A DNA stretch of 57,376 bases from Nocardia salmonicida NBRC 13393 (GCF_001613085.1 NZ_BDBR01000051.1:1-57376); one strand, 5' to 3'; positions 24,131 to 31,430 are shown, counted from the stretch's first letter. A program made the numbers and translations. Notes: generated from the letters alone by a model not told the origin.

Positions 24131-24174
24131 GCTATCATTGCTGATAGCGCGGCGCTGTAGGCCATCAATGATGG
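24131..24174. promoter_or_regulatory. Twin palindromic operators upstream of vapB
   Basis: GCTATCA-TTGC-TGATAGC (24131-24148) and CCATCA-A-TGATGG (24162-24174) are inverted repeats sharing ATCA/TGAT half-sites, 25-70 bp before the antitoxin start. They are likely binding sites for the RHH antitoxin. Confidence 0.6.
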
Positions 24175-24204
24175 CAACCACAGCATACCTGATATCACTT
24201 CCTC

Positions 24205-24242
24205 GGCTGACCCCCTACAAGGATGCTTATAGGGGGTCAGCC
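24205..24242. terminator. Perfect 13-bp inverted repeat between 24268 gene and VapB operon
   Basis: GGCTGACCCCCTA (24205-24217) pairs perfectly with TAGGGGGTCAGCC (24230-24242), with a 12-nt loop. It lies 26 bp beyond the stop of the leftward gene at 24268, so termination is the simplest role. The adjoining ATATGGGCACTATGG resembles the centromere palindrome family. Confidence 0.55.
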
Positions 24243-24267
24243 ATATGGGCGATATGGGCACTATGGC

Positions 24268-24603
24268 CTATCGCGCGGCGCGGAAGCTCGGGTAGATCGG
24301 CGCGGTCGCGTCGGGCGCGGTGATGGGCGACGGCGTGCCGGCGTGATCGCTCGCGCTGAACATCGGTTCCGATGGATCATCACCGCTTGCGCGCGCGGTG
24401 GTCGTCGGGCCAGGCTCCGCGTTCGCCGTCCTGCTTGCTTCCCGCAGGATCTCGACAACACGGTCTGCGTCGTCGGTCTCATGGATCTCGGCGGGAAGAT
24501 CGGCGATGCGCGGGACCTCGCGGATTAAGCCCAGCACACGCGCATGGGAGATCCCCGTGTTCCGGTGAAGCACCTTCGCTAGTTTCTGGTCCCTGTTGGC
24601 CAT
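24268..24603 (-). CDS. Hypothetical protein, 111 residues
   Basis: The N-terminal 55 residues (MANRDQKLAKVLHRNTGISH then ARVLGLIREVPRIADLPAEI) look folded and helical. The rest is low-complexity Pro/Thr/Ser/Ala and probably disordered. A single leftward gene between two inverted repeats. The N-terminus might bind DNA, but no HTH is clear. Confidence 0.55.
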   Translation of the reverse strand: MANRDQKLAKVLHRNTGISHARVLGLIREVPRIADLPAEIHETDDADRVVEILREASRTANAEPGPTTTARASGDDPSEPMFSASDHAGTPSPITAPDATAPIYPSFRAAR

Positions 24604-24703
24604 AGTCCAGAAAGCCTAGGTGACCCGATTCAGCGTCGGGCGTGGTCACTGCGGGAGGTGCCAGATGTACTGGCTTGCCAGGTGAGGAAGGCGCAACCCG
24701 CGT

Positions 24704-24744
24704 CCATGACGGTAGGCGTGACACCGTTACGGCTATCCGTCATG
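24704..24744. terminator. Inverted repeat overlapping the stop of the zinc-finger gene
   Basis: CCATGACGG-TAG and CTA-TCCGTCATGG pair across about 17 nt and include the stop codon of the leftward gene ending at 24740. Possible terminator. Confidence 0.45.
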
Positions 24745-25117
24745 GTTCATCGTCACCGTGGCGGCGGTGATAAACCCGCTTGTACTGCGTCGATGGTGCT
24801 CCACGGCGGGCCCGGTAGTCGCGCTGTCGGCACGTTGCGGAGCAATGCCGCGCATCCGCTCGCAGCGCAGGGCTGCCGGGATAGATCCGCCACCCACAGC
24901 CCGGACAGATGATGCCTATCTCAGGCTCGACACCGGCGACCAGGGCGCGCCCCTCGATCACCAACCGGTCGTAGCTCTGCGCACGGCGCTTGCGGTCCCG
25001 GTAGGCACGGGCGACACAGGCCGGGCCGCAGTACCGGCGGCGCGGATTCGCGTCGCGCGGGAGGGCGCTGCGGCAGGAGAGGCAGCGCCGCTGGGAACGA
25101 CGGCGAGCCACGCCCAT
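24740..25117 (-). CDS. Double zinc-finger protein, FCS/MYND-like knuckles
   Basis: A 125-residue basic protein with two treble-clef-like units: CLSC...RYCGPACVARAYRDRKR (from residue 12) and CPGCGWRIYPG...HCSATCRQRDYRARR (from residue 71). Each ends in an Arg-rich helix, a layout common in small actinobacterial plasmid and phage proteins that may bind nucleic acid. ATG 25117 is chosen at the start of the conserved part; the much longer open frame upstream is low-complexity shadow of other genes. Confidence 0.7.
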   Translation of the reverse strand: MGVARRRSQRRCLSCRSALPRDANPRRRYCGPACVARAYRDRKRRAQSYDRLVIEGRALVAGVEPEIGIICPGCGWRIYPGSPALRADARHCSATCRQRDYRARRGAPSTQYKRVYHRRHGDDEP

Positions 25118-25176
25118 ATCATCCCATGCAGGGCCGCCCGACCACCGTTGACCACCTCGGCGTTGAGTCGGCTGGT

Positions 25177-25231
25177 GGGTGAGCCTGCGGGAGCTGCGTT
25201 TTCGCGGGAGGGCTTGGTGTCGCGGTAGCTC
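25177..25231. repeat. About 55-bp repeat shared with the 3' end of the 32425 gene
   Basis: It shares GCCTGCGGGAGCTGCG and GGGCTTGGTGTCGCGGTAGC with 32403-32457. On the minus strand it would encode SYRDTKP, the C-terminal motif of the 32425-32907 product, but here the stop codon is lost and no gene body precedes it. It is read as a gene-end remnant. Confidence 0.65.
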
Positions 25232-25248
25232 ACAGTTCAATGATGTTG

Positions 25249-25548
25249 TCAGCCAACGTTGTTGGCCTCCATGGTGGCCGGGAACGGTGCGCTCCAGTGC
25301 AGCGGCGGGCCGGGCAGGATGCGGTTCAGCCAGGCCGGAATGCGTACCAGGATGCGCCGGTCCAAGCACACACCGCAATCGGACATGTCGGTGGTGCCGT
25401 CGCTGAAGACGACAGGGTGTCCGCCTCGGCCGCCGCATTCTGGGCAGGCTGGGCATGTGCTGGGGATCAATGCCCAGGTTACGGTGGACTCGCCGGTGAT
25501 TGTCCATCGTGCGATCCGCCAGGGGCGGTGGAAGTGTGCGCGTGGCAT
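25249..25548 (-). CDS. Hypothetical zinc-ribbon protein
   Basis: A 99-residue protein with CPACPECGGRGG and CGVCLDRR, a DnaJ-like CxxC...CxxCGGxG zinc-ribbon pattern. Trp- and Pro-rich segments flank it. It lies 12 bp downstream of the RHH gene on the same strand. Likely a small nucleic-acid or protein-binding factor; specific function unknown. Confidence 0.6.
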   Translation of the reverse strand: MPRAHFHRPWRIARWTITGESTVTWALIPSTCPACPECGGRGGHPVVFSDGTTDMSDCGVCLDRRILVRIPAWLNRILPGPPLHWSAPFPATMEANNVG

Positions 25549-25560
25549 GGTTTTGGCCGT

Positions 25561-25845
25561 TCAGGGTTTGGGCTGGCGTTTGTCGGCGATTTGTTGCATG
25601 GCGACGGTGCGGACCGCGCCGGCTTTCACCGACGGGAATTCCTCGCCGCCGTTCAGTTCGTTCTCGAGGCGTTCGACCTCGGCCAGGACAAGGGACTTTA
25701 CGAAGTCGCTGAGCGAGCCGCTGTTGTCTTGGAGCCACCCGAATTGGTATGCGCCGCGTACTCGTTCGGCTTCGTCGGGGGTCAGGTAGGCACCGATGCG
25801 GCCCTTGTTTCCCACGGTGGCGGTCTTCTTCGGCGCGTCGGTCAT
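25561..25845 (-). CDS. Ribbon-helix-helix protein, ParB/CopG-like
   Basis: A 94-residue protein. GRIGAYLTPDEAERVRGAYQ and SLSDFVKSLVLAEVERLENELNGG give the strand-helix-helix of RHH DNA-binding proteins. They also resemble the C-terminal centromere-binding segment of the plasmid ParB encoded at 39444 (ERMKSVIAYTYPHTGINEQQ then NDGKQWP). It may be a solitary paralogue used as a regulator. ATG 25845 is preferred. Upstream at 25885-25894 stands one CATAGTACTA half-site of the promoter family used at 27.5, 28.9 and 31.1 kb, so this protein is a candidate regulator of that family (inference). Confidence 0.7.
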   Translation of the reverse strand: MTDAPKKTATVGNKGRIGAYLTPDEAERVRGAYQFGWLQDNSGSLSDFVKSLVLAEVERLENELNGGEEFPSVKAGAVRTVAMQQIADKRQPKP

Positions 25846-25919
25846 GGCTATGTCTCCTGGTCTGCACTCGTGGCGTTGTGGTGCCATAGTACTAGCCGGG
25901 ATGGGCGTGGTGCTCGTGC

Positions 25920-26201
25920 TCATTTTTCGTCCTGAAGGATGTCGGCGGGCTGGCGGCCGTGGAACCGCATGGTGGGCGCGTAGGCGGTAGCGAGGGCCAA
26001 GGCGTGTTCGGCGGTGTCGAAAAGTTCGGGTTCGAGGGCTAGTTCCTGGTTCAGGGTGAGGAATTCGCCCTGGTGCTCAATCACCCACGATCCGCGGTAG
26101 CGGCGGACGTGGAGGCGGAACTGTGCGGCGAGGGGGTGGTTATCGGGAAGGCAGTTCACCGCGTAGGCGGCGACGGTCACGATCGGCGTGGGAGCGGGCA
26201 T
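25920..26201 (-). CDS. Hypothetical protein, 93 residues
   Basis: ATG 26201 follows AAGGACC. The beta-rich middle (FRLHVRRYRGSWVIEHQGEFL) and helical end suggest a compact alpha/beta fold. It lies downstream of the DUF2786 gene behind a terminator hairpin. No family is recognised. Confidence 0.6.
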   Translation of the reverse strand: MPAPTPIVTVAAYAVNCLPDNHPLAAQFRLHVRRYRGSWVIEHQGEFLTLNQELALEPELFDTAEHALALATAYAPTMRFHGRQPADILQDEK

Positions 26202-26281
26202 CCGGGGGTCCTTGCGGTCGGTGTTTCGGCGTCGGGGGCGGTCAGGCACAAGAAGGAAAGGGGCAAGGCGTCGGCCCGTGG

Positions 26282-26312
26282 GCGGGTCGGAGTCGTACGG
26301 ACTCCGACCCGC
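26282..26312. terminator. Terminator hairpin after DUF2786 gene
   Basis: GCGGGTCGGAGTC and GACTCCGACCCGC form a perfect 13-bp stem with loop GTACG, 21 bp beyond the stop at 26334. Unlike the five hairpins of the GTTCCGA/GCTCCAA loop family, its loop differs. Confidence 0.7.
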
Positions 26313-26333
26313 GTTCTAGCCGGGCAGGTGTTT

Positions 26334-27071
26334 TCAGCCGAGCGCGCGGCGACCGTTGAGGCCGGTCTGACCGAGGTTCACTCGGCGGGCAGCGGCCGCG
26401 CCGGCGGCGGCGGCTGCGTTGTCGTGACGTACTCGGCTGACGGTCTTTTTGATTTGGCCGCCGTATTCGTCGTGCATCGCCTCGACTGCTCGTTTGCTGT
26501 CGTTGACCAGCACCAGGGCGGTGCCGGGCTCGGATTCGGTGGCGGCGTTGTTCTCGGCGGCCGTTAGGCGTTCGTTCACGGTCGCGGCGAACCCCCGCAT
26601 CCATGAGGTTCGGTATGCCTTGGTTCCGACCCGTGCGCCCTGGTGGGGCCGGACTCGTGCGGCTCCGGCCAGCATTTGCGGCATGAGGGTCGCGAACAGC
26701 ACCCGCAGGCGTTCGATGTGGCCGGTGGTGCCGTAGACGAGCTGGTTGTTTCGGCCGGGGATTCGGCCGTCACTCAGTGGCGCACAGTGCAGCGCCTTGG
26801 CCAGGACGTGAAGCAGCGCCGCTTGTTGGGTCTGGTATTGGCCGGTAATCAGGAACTCCACCATCTCGATCGGTGCGGGGCCTCGCCCGCTCTGCTCGCG
26901 GGCCGCGGTTTCGTCGATGCCGTATTTCGCGATCAGCTCGAACGCCTTGGCGTTGAACACGTCGGCCTCGGGTGTGCCTGCGACGCTTTCGGCTTGCGCT
27001 AGGAGCTTGCGCACCTTGTCGAGCATGTCTGTCCTGGTCGCGGCGGTGTCGTTGGTGCTATTGCTTGTCAC
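26334..27071 (-). CDS. DUF2786-domain protein
   Basis: A 245-residue protein. The N-terminal DUF2786 signature is clear (DMLDKVRKLLAQAESVAGTP then EADVFNAKAFELIAKYGID, residues 15-53). A central domain of about 100 residues and an Ala-rich C-terminus follow. DUF2786 proteins occur on many plasmids and phages, sometimes next to anti-restriction or SSB genes, as here. Biochemical function is not established. Its terminator is at 26282. Confidence 0.85.
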   Translation of the reverse strand: MTSNSTNDTAATRTDMLDKVRKLLAQAESVAGTPEADVFNAKAFELIAKYGIDETAAREQSGRGPAPIEMVEFLITGQYQTQQAALLHVLAKALHCAPLSDGRIPGRNNQLVYGTTGHIERLRVLFATLMPQMLAGAARVRPHQGARVGTKAYRTSWMRGFAATVNERLTAAENNAATESEPGTALVLVNDSKRAVEAMHDEYGGQIKKTVSRVRHDNAAAAAGAAAARRVNLGQTGLNGRRALG

Positions 27072-27203
27072 GGTTGGTGCCTCTCACCTAAAGTTCCTGG
27101 GTGGCAGGCACCGGGTAGCTATCGACTACCCGGTGCCTGCGTCATTCGTTGGGGGTTCTCGCCGCCGGTGGCGGTGCGCGCGCCGGTGGCCGCCGGTCGG
27201 GGG

Positions 27204-27470
27204 TCACGCGAGGATGGTTGCGGCGGGGTGTCCGGCCTTGTCGACGCGGACAACCATCACCATGTCGACGTTTTCGATAACGCCGTCGCGCAGCTGGGGG
27301 ATGTGGAAGGGCACCCGCCACGATCCGACGGCGTTGGTGGGGAAGGCGTCGCGTGCGGCGGCGAGGACGTTGGCGACCTGATCGACGGTGACGCTGTTCT
27401 CGATGCTCACGGGGAAGGGAAATCCCAGTTCGTGGGCGGCGTCGGTGATGTCGATGAGAGCGAAGCTCAT
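27204..27470 (-). CDS. Hypothetical protein under the repeated promoter, copy 1
   Basis: An 88-residue protein with an alpha/beta pattern (VSIENSVTVDQVANVLAAAR). The gene is preceded by the 85-bp cassette also found before the ArdC-like gene, with twin TAGTACTATG sites and a 5'-leader hairpin. The product's role is unknown. Confidence 0.6.
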   Translation of the reverse strand: MSFALIDITDAAHELGFPFPVSIENSVTVDQVANVLAAARDAFPTNAVGSWRVPFHIPQLRDGVIENVDMVMVVRVDKAGHPAATILA

Positions 27471-27521
27471 TGTGTATGGCCTTTCGATTTCGGTTCCGGC
27501 GGCTTCTCCGTCGGTAACTCA

Positions 27522-27551
27522 ATAGTACTATGTCGCCATAGTACTATGCAA
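27522..27551 (-). promoter_or_regulatory. TAGTACTATG promoter/operator cassette 1
   Basis: On the minus strand: -35 TTGCAT (27551-27546), an 18-bp spacer and -10 TACTAT (27527-27522). Two copies of the palindrome-like ATAGTACTATG (27522-27532 and 27538-27548) overlap both boxes, so an operator-embedded promoter is likely. It drives the gene starting at 27470. Confidence 0.7.
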
Positions 27552-27709
27552 TTCCATTGACTGTGACCTGCGCCACCGTGTCGTGCTCCCCGCGAACGTT
27601 CGACCGATGTACTTGCGCGCGAGCCTGATTCAGCCTCGCCCGCGAGGGAAATTGTCAGACCCTTGTGTCAGGCTCGAACGGGATAGGCACGACCGAGGGG
27701 AGTACGCGC

Positions 27710-27892
27710 ATGGCCGCGACAGTCGAACAGCCCACCGTGCGCCGGGTAGCCCATTGCCGCCGTTGCGCAGGGTGGTTGATCTCGGCGGGGTCGGTGAACG
27801 CTGGCATCGGGCCGACGTGCGCGGCGCGCGAGCGCGCCGAACAGCGCGCGGCTGGCGTGGTGCCGCTGACGTTGTTCGAGGTCGCGGCCTGA
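27710..27892 (+). CDS. Small DUF6011-like zinc protein
   Basis: A 60-residue protein starting at ATG 27710 after GAGGGGAG. The motif CRRCAGWLISAGSVNAGIGP followed by TCAAR matches the DUF6011-like pattern (CxxCGxxL...S...GxGPxC). Probably a single zinc-binding unit. It is one of few rightward genes in this leftward block. The 220 bp after it are GC-rich and without a clear gene until the hairpin at 28054. Confidence 0.7.
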   Translation: MAATVEQPTVRRVAHCRRCAGWLISAGSVNAGIGPTCAARERAEQRAAGVVPLTLFEVAA

Positions 27893-28053
27893 TCGGTCAA
27901 ACGCTAGGCGCGGGACTGACGCGCGCCCGTGCGTGGTCGCGTCTCGGACCGAGGGCCGCTCGTGGAGGTACCCGCGGCCCGACCGGGCTGGGGCCTCGAT
28001 GGCCCCGGCCCGGTCCCACCGCCGGCCTTCCGGGTGTGGATCTCCCACCAAAT

Positions 28054-28094
28054 GCGAACGCCCTGGACCGGTTCCGACGGTCCAGGGCGTTCGC
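28054..28094. terminator. Terminator hairpin with GTTCCGA loop, after ArdC-like gene
   Basis: Two perfect 17-bp arms (28054-28070 and 28078-28094) with loop GTTCCGA, 18 bp beyond the stop at 28113. A member of a family with the same loop at 29413 and 30088. Confidence 0.75.
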
Positions 28095-28112
28095 GGGTGT
28101 GGCGTGGGGTTT

Positions 28113-28835
28113 TCAGTCAGCGGCGGGGCGGGTGAGCAGTGCGGCGAGTGCCTGCGCGAGCTGGGGGAGTGGCTGACCTTCGGGCACGGTGACCGTGTGC
28201 GCGTCGTCGTCGGTGCCTGGCTCGGCGCCCTCGGTGACGGTGTAGCCGATGGCGTCGAACTGCTCGATCAGCCGCGCGCGGATCGCGGCCGCCGGTTCGG
28301 CGACGGGCGCGGGCTCGACCGGTTCGTCCTCGAAATCCTCGATTCCCTCGGTTTGGGAAACGTCAAACACGGTGATCATCCGGAAACGCGCGCGGGCTGG
28401 CGCCCCCTCGCCCTCGCCGCTCGTGGCGTCAACCTCGATCACCTCGGCGGGCGCTTCGGCGGCTTCTCCGTCGGCACCCTCGGCGGCCTGGCGACCCTTG
28501 GGGGCGACGATACGTAGCCCGCGTTCGCCTTTGCGCACGCCGCGCCCGCGCTGGTGCCACCCTTTGAAGGTGTCGACATCGGTCACGGTTACCCCACGGT
28601 CGGCGGCCTGCTTGAAGATCAGCGCCACGTTTCGCAGCGAGTAGCGCAACAGCTTCGGGGAGGTCAGGCGCGCGAGCTGGGCGATCATCTGGGCCACCTG
28701 CTCGGGGTCGCTCAGCAGCTCGGCGGCTGCCTCGCGGATCGCGTCATCTGCCACACGGCGGGCATCGCGGGCGGCACGGTCGGCCTGGCTGTACTTCTTG
28801 CGCGTGGACTTCTTCGCCTTCGTCGCTGTCGCCAT
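28113..28835 (-). CDS. ArdC-like antirestriction / ssDNA-binding domain protein
   Basis: A 240-residue protein. The N-terminal 25 residues are Lys-rich. Residues about 60-160 resemble the ArdC N-terminal ssDNA-binding domain (YSLRNVALIFKQAADRGVTV, GWHQRGRGVRKGERGLRIVA, then FRMITVFDVSQTEG). The metalloprotease part of full ArdC is absent, and the C-terminus is acidic. ArdC-type proteins protect incoming plasmid DNA from host restriction. Its promoter carries twin TAGTACTATG operators, suggesting zygotic or repressed expression. Confidence 0.85.
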   Translation of the reverse strand: MATATKAKKSTRKKYSQADRAARDARRVADDAIREAAAELLSDPEQVAQMIAQLARLTSPKLLRYSLRNVALIFKQAADRGVTVTDVDTFKGWHQRGRGVRKGERGLRIVAPKGRQAAEGADGEAAEAPAEVIEVDATSGEGEGAPARARFRMITVFDVSQTEGIEDFEDEPVEPAPVAEPAAAIRARLIEQFDAIGYTVTEGAEPGTDDDAHTVTVPEGQPLPQLAQALAALLTRPAAD

Positions 28836-28883
28836 TTCTCTTGCCTCCTGGTCGGTTCCGGCGGCCTCTCCGCCGGTAACCTA

Positions 28884-28913
28884 ATAGTACTATGTTCCCA
28901 TAGTACTATGCAA
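28884..28913 (-). promoter_or_regulatory. TAGTACTATG promoter/operator cassette 2
   Basis: Minus strand -35 TTGCAT (28913-28908), an 18-bp spacer and -10 TACTAT (28889-28884) with two ATAGTACTATG copies. The downstream leader contains the hairpin CCGGCGG-CCTCT-CCGCCGG, shared almost exactly with cassette 1. It drives the ArdC-like gene. Confidence 0.7.
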
Positions 28914-28972
28914 TTCCAATGGATGTGACCTGCGGCATAGCGGCCCTCGCCCGCGCTGGCCTGGTGCTCGTC

Positions 28973-29311
28973 TCAGTTCTTCTCGGTCTTCTTGATCAGC
29001 GAATATCCGAACCAATCGGCCAACATGTCGAGCACTTCGCGCCCGGTCGGCAACGGTGTCGCGTGGACTTGTTTCCGCTCGGCCGTCGCCTCGGGGGTCT
29101 GGCACGTCTGGCAGTAGTTCGGGCATCCGCCATAGGTGCAGTCCAGCCCGTCTAGCCCGTCGAGCGGGTAACCGTCGACGCTGGTCGAGTCCAAACGCCA
29201 ACCGCCATCGGCGAAATAGAAATAGATTTTGCCGTGGTCCTCGTACCGGTGGTCTTCGTCGGCGTGCTCGATGGTCGCGGGCGCATCGGTGGGGGTGCTG
29301 ATGGTTGTCAT
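28973..29311 (-). CDS. Hypothetical Cys-containing protein, 112 residues
   Basis: ATG 29311 is chosen over the upstream in-frame start. A Tyr/Asp/His-rich block (DHRYEDHGKIYFYFADGGWR) is followed by CTYGGCPNYCQTC, a possible zinc or metal site, and a helical C-terminus. Unknown function. A hairpin of the conserved-loop family lies upstream at 29405. Confidence 0.6.
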   Translation of the reverse strand: MTTISTPTDAPATIEHADEDHRYEDHGKIYFYFADGGWRLDSTSVDGYPLDGLDGLDCTYGGCPNYCQTCQTPEATAERKQVHATPLPTGREVLDMLADWFGYSLIKKTEKN

Positions 29312-29404
29312 GTCGTGGTCTTTCTCGTTGGCTGGTGGGTCTTCCCCGTGCTCGCGGGGGGCGTGGCCGGGCGTGGCTGTCGGCGGGGACATGAGAGAAT
29401 TCGG

Positions 29405-29445
29405 GGTGAGGTCCCGGACGGGTTCCGACCGTCCGGGCTCTCACC
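29405..29445. terminator. Terminator hairpin with GTTCCGA loop
   Basis: CCCGGACGG-GTTCCGA-CCGTCCGGG (29413-29437), extended by GGTGAG/CTCACC. It lies 25 bp beyond the stop of the gene at 29470. Confidence 0.75.
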
Positions 29446-29469
29446 TTCTCGGGGCTAGTTCGCTGCGCG

Positions 29470-29688
29470 CTAGGAGATTTTGCGGTTTTCGTAGGCACCG
29501 GCGCATAGCTGGCACCATGGGTCATCTCGCCAGGGCGGCATTTCCTTATGGCACATCCAACAGGTTTTAGGTGTCCCGTACATCGCGACAAAAGCGCGTC
29601 GGCGCTCCTCGCGGCCTTTGTTGTCGCATTCGTCGCAGATGGCGTAACCGTTGTCGTTCGGCCGTCGGCATTCATCGCATTTGTACAT
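29470..29688 (-). CDS. Small zinc-ribbon protein, 72 residues
   Basis: ATG 29688 begins MYKCDECRRPN. Four CxxC pairs are visible (CDEC, CDEC, CWMC, CQLC), enough for two zinc ribbons. Such proteins are frequent on actinobacterial plasmids and phages. The role is unknown and may be nucleic-acid or protein binding. A terminator follows. Confidence 0.65.
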   Translation of the reverse strand: MYKCDECRRPNDNGYAICDECDNKGREERRRAFVAMYGTPKTCWMCHKEMPPWRDDPWCQLCAGAYENRKIS

Positions 29689-29791
29689 GTGGCCGGGGTT
29701 CCTGTTCTGGGCGTTGAGCGGTAGGGCGATTTCTCCGGCGGGCAATAGCCTGGACGATGGCGGGGTGTCCGGGCTATTGCCGTGTCGGGGT

Positions 29792-30016
29792 TTAGTCGTC
29801 GGCTGCCGTGATCTCGGTTATCTCGATATCGTCGGGCACGTTGTCGTGTTCAAATTCGTAGTCTGTGCCCTGGTGCTCGCCCTTTCCGCGCGACAGTAGT
29901 TCGATAATTTCGCGGTCGCTGGCTTCGGCGTCAGGGTCGAAATTGTCGGGCACGGTGACTATGTAGGTGTCCCATCGGCGGACATCTGCGGCGGTGGAAA
30001 TGGTCAGACGCTTCAT
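29792..30016 (-). CDS. Small acidic hypothetical protein, 74 residues
   Basis: ATG 30016 follows GGAAGGAA. It begins MKRLTISTAADVRRWDTYIV and ends in many Asp and Glu (DDIEITEITAADD). It is possibly a DNA-mimic-like acidic protein, as in some antirestriction proteins, but this is speculation from charge and context. The terminator at 30088 precedes it. Confidence 0.55.
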   Translation of the reverse strand: MKRLTISTAADVRRWDTYIVTVPDNFDPDAEASDREIIELLSRGKGEHQGTDYEFEHDNVPDDIEITEITAADD

Positions 30017-30087
30017 GTCGGGTGTTCCTTCCTGTCGGCTCGCGTTGCGAGTCGATTTCGTCTCGGCTGCTGGATCGGGTCGGCTTG

Positions 30088-30118
30088 CGGTCTGGACTGG
30101 TTCCGACAGTCCAGACCG
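30088..30118. terminator. Terminator hairpin with GTTCCGA loop
   Basis: CGGTCTGGACTG-GTTCCGA-CAGTCCAGACCG, a perfect 12-bp stem, 17 bp beyond the stop of the gene at 30135. Confidence 0.75.
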
Positions 30119-30134
30119 TGAGCGACCGGGGGGG

Positions 30135-30560
30135 TTATTCGGTGCGGTCGTGGACGCGCACCGCGTCGGGCTGGTAGCCCAGCTGGGCAGCCAGGGCGGC
30201 ACTGAATCGGCTGTCATGGGTAGCGGCGAAGTTTCCGCCGAACATGTACATGCGGCCGGATGAATACCGGATTGCTCCGTCTTCGATCTCGACCGGCGCG
30301 AGATAGACCGTGTAACCCGTTCCGGGCCAACGGCGTTGGATGACGGCTACGACGGGCGGGGCGTCCTCGGTGGGGGGCGATACCCGCCAATCGGGGATTG
30401 GGGTAACCGCGCCTCCCAGGTCTTGCACGGTGAGGCCGACGACGGTGAGACGGGTAGCGGTGGCGGTGATGCCGCCGTTCGTATGGTCGGATTCGGCAGA
30501 TGCGTCCCGGTACACGTACAGGGTGAGGCCCTTAACAACGGCGGGGGTGTTTGTGGTCAT
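30135..30560 (-). CDS. Hypothetical protein, 141 residues
   Basis: A soluble beta-rich protein with no membrane segment and no known motif. The frame has good actinobacterial codon use. It is preceded by GGAGAACAACAGC before the ATG and followed by a terminator hairpin. No family is recognised. Confidence 0.6.
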   Translation of the reverse strand: MTTNTPAVVKGLTLYVYRDASAESDHTNGGITATATRLTVVGLTVQDLGGAVTPIPDWRVSPPTEDAPPVVAVIQRRWPGTGYTVYLAPVEIEDGAIRYSSGRMYMFGGNFAATHDSRFSAALAAQLGYQPDAVRVHDRTE

Positions 30561-30605
30561 TGCTGTTGTTCTCCTTGGCTGGTTGGGCGGCTAGCGCGCC
30601 GATTG

Positions 30606-30770
30606 TCAGCGCTGCTGTTCGATGAGTTTTGGTTTTCGCCAGAACGCGCCGGGATCGACTGGGCAGCTTTTCGACCAGCCGCGCCACCCGATTCCTTCGT
30701 CGTCCCACACTGGGCACTCGTCACAGTGGGGGCATTCGGTATATCCGATGATTTTCGGAACGTGCATCAT
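30606..30770 (-). CDS. Small Cys/Trp-rich protein, 54 residues
   Basis: Two adjacent ATGs (30770, 30767) follow AGAGGGAGAG. The sequence carries ECPHCDECPVWDD and a later Cys, a compact zinc-knuckle candidate, plus WRGW. It lies 8 bp downstream of the 30779 gene and is probably co-transcribed from cassette 3. Confidence 0.55.
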   Translation of the reverse strand: MMHVPKIIGYTECPHCDECPVWDDEGIGWRGWSKSCPVDPGAFWRKPKLIEQQR

Positions 30771-30778
30771 CTCTCCCT

Positions 30779-31018
30779 CTAGGTGATGGTCTCGAAAATG
30801 TTTGCGTCGCCTGCGGATACTTCGTCGCACACAAAGCAGGTGAAATATCCGTTTGAGCGGATCTCGGCTAGAACGACAATTCCCATCGCGTCAATCGAGG
30901 CATCTCGAGACGCGCGGTCGTCCTCGGACAAGTCCGAGAAGTCGCGGCCGGAAAAGTCGGCGTTGACAACCTCGCAGGTGCATTCCTCGCAGAGTGTGAA
31001 TTTCTCGGTCACGATCAT
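30779..31018 (-). CDS. Small protein under promoter cassette 3
   Basis: A 79-residue acidic protein with CEECTCEVV near the N-terminus and CFVCDE near the C-terminus, giving two CxxC pairs for a split zinc ribbon. It is driven by the TAGTACTATG promoter at 31054-31083. Unknown function. Confidence 0.6.
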   Translation of the reverse strand: MIVTEKFTLCEECTCEVVNADFSGRDFSDLSEDDRASRDASIDAMGIVVLAEIRSNGYFTCFVCDEVSAGDANIFETIT

Positions 31019-31053
31019 CTCCCCTGTTTCCTTCCCTCGCTCCTTATACTTTA

Positions 31054-31083
31054 ATAGTACTATGGGGCCATAGTACTATGCAA
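31054..31083 (-). promoter_or_regulatory. TAGTACTATG promoter/operator cassette 3
   Basis: Minus strand -35 TTGCAT (31083-31078), an 18-bp spacer and -10 TACTAT (31059-31054) with twin ATAGTACTATG sites. The flanking leader differs from cassettes 1 and 2, so only the core is conserved. Confidence 0.7.
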
Positions 31084-31142
31084 CCAGGTTCGATCAACTC
31101 GGGCCGTGATCCATATCACTCCGAAACGGTCTGAATAGTCGC

Positions 31143-31319
31143 CTAATTGGTCGGTGTTTTGCCCACCCTTTTGGGCGGCCTGCCCCCGCGGCGAGCGGAT
31201 GCTTTTCCGCGGCCGCAGGCCGCGATTGTTCGGGTCGTAGCGGTGAGGTCGGCTGTGTGGTGTGTGTCCCTCTCGGTGTGGCCTGAGGGCGTCTCGATCA
31301 CATCAACCTCGGGTGTCAA
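31143..31319 (-). CDS. Possible 58-residue protein, left partner of a divergent duplicate pair
   Basis: The frame opens at TTG 31319 and ends at TAG 31143. The first 20 residues (PEVDVI..SGH.ERDTHH) match the product of the divergent frame starting at 31368. The C-terminus is basic (RRGGRPPKR). No strong RBS is seen, so coding is uncertain. Confidence 0.35.
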   Translation of the reverse strand: MTPEVDVIETPSGHTERDTHHTADLTATTRTIAACGRGKASARRGGRPPKRVGKTPTN

Positions 31320-31430
31320 GGGTGGCCTTGGCCATCGGCTTGCCGACGCGACGAAGGAGCGCGCTTGATGCCCGAGGTTGATGTGATAGCCCTCAGATCA
31401 GGCCATGCCGAGAGGGACACACACCACGCT
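31258..31430. repeat. Imperfect about 60-bp inverted duplication
   Basis: 31258-31319 and 31366-31430 are inverted copies sharing ATCACATCAACCTCGGG and GTGTGTGTCCCTCTCGG, separated by a 46-bp unique centre. Compensating small indels keep an open frame in both copies. G/C hairpins flank both ends (near 31208 and 31448). Confidence 0.7.

Noticed and set aside
24740..25867. 375-residue frame including the zinc-finger gene
   Set aside because: The upstream two thirds are antisense-like and overlap real genes; only the last 125 residues are credible.
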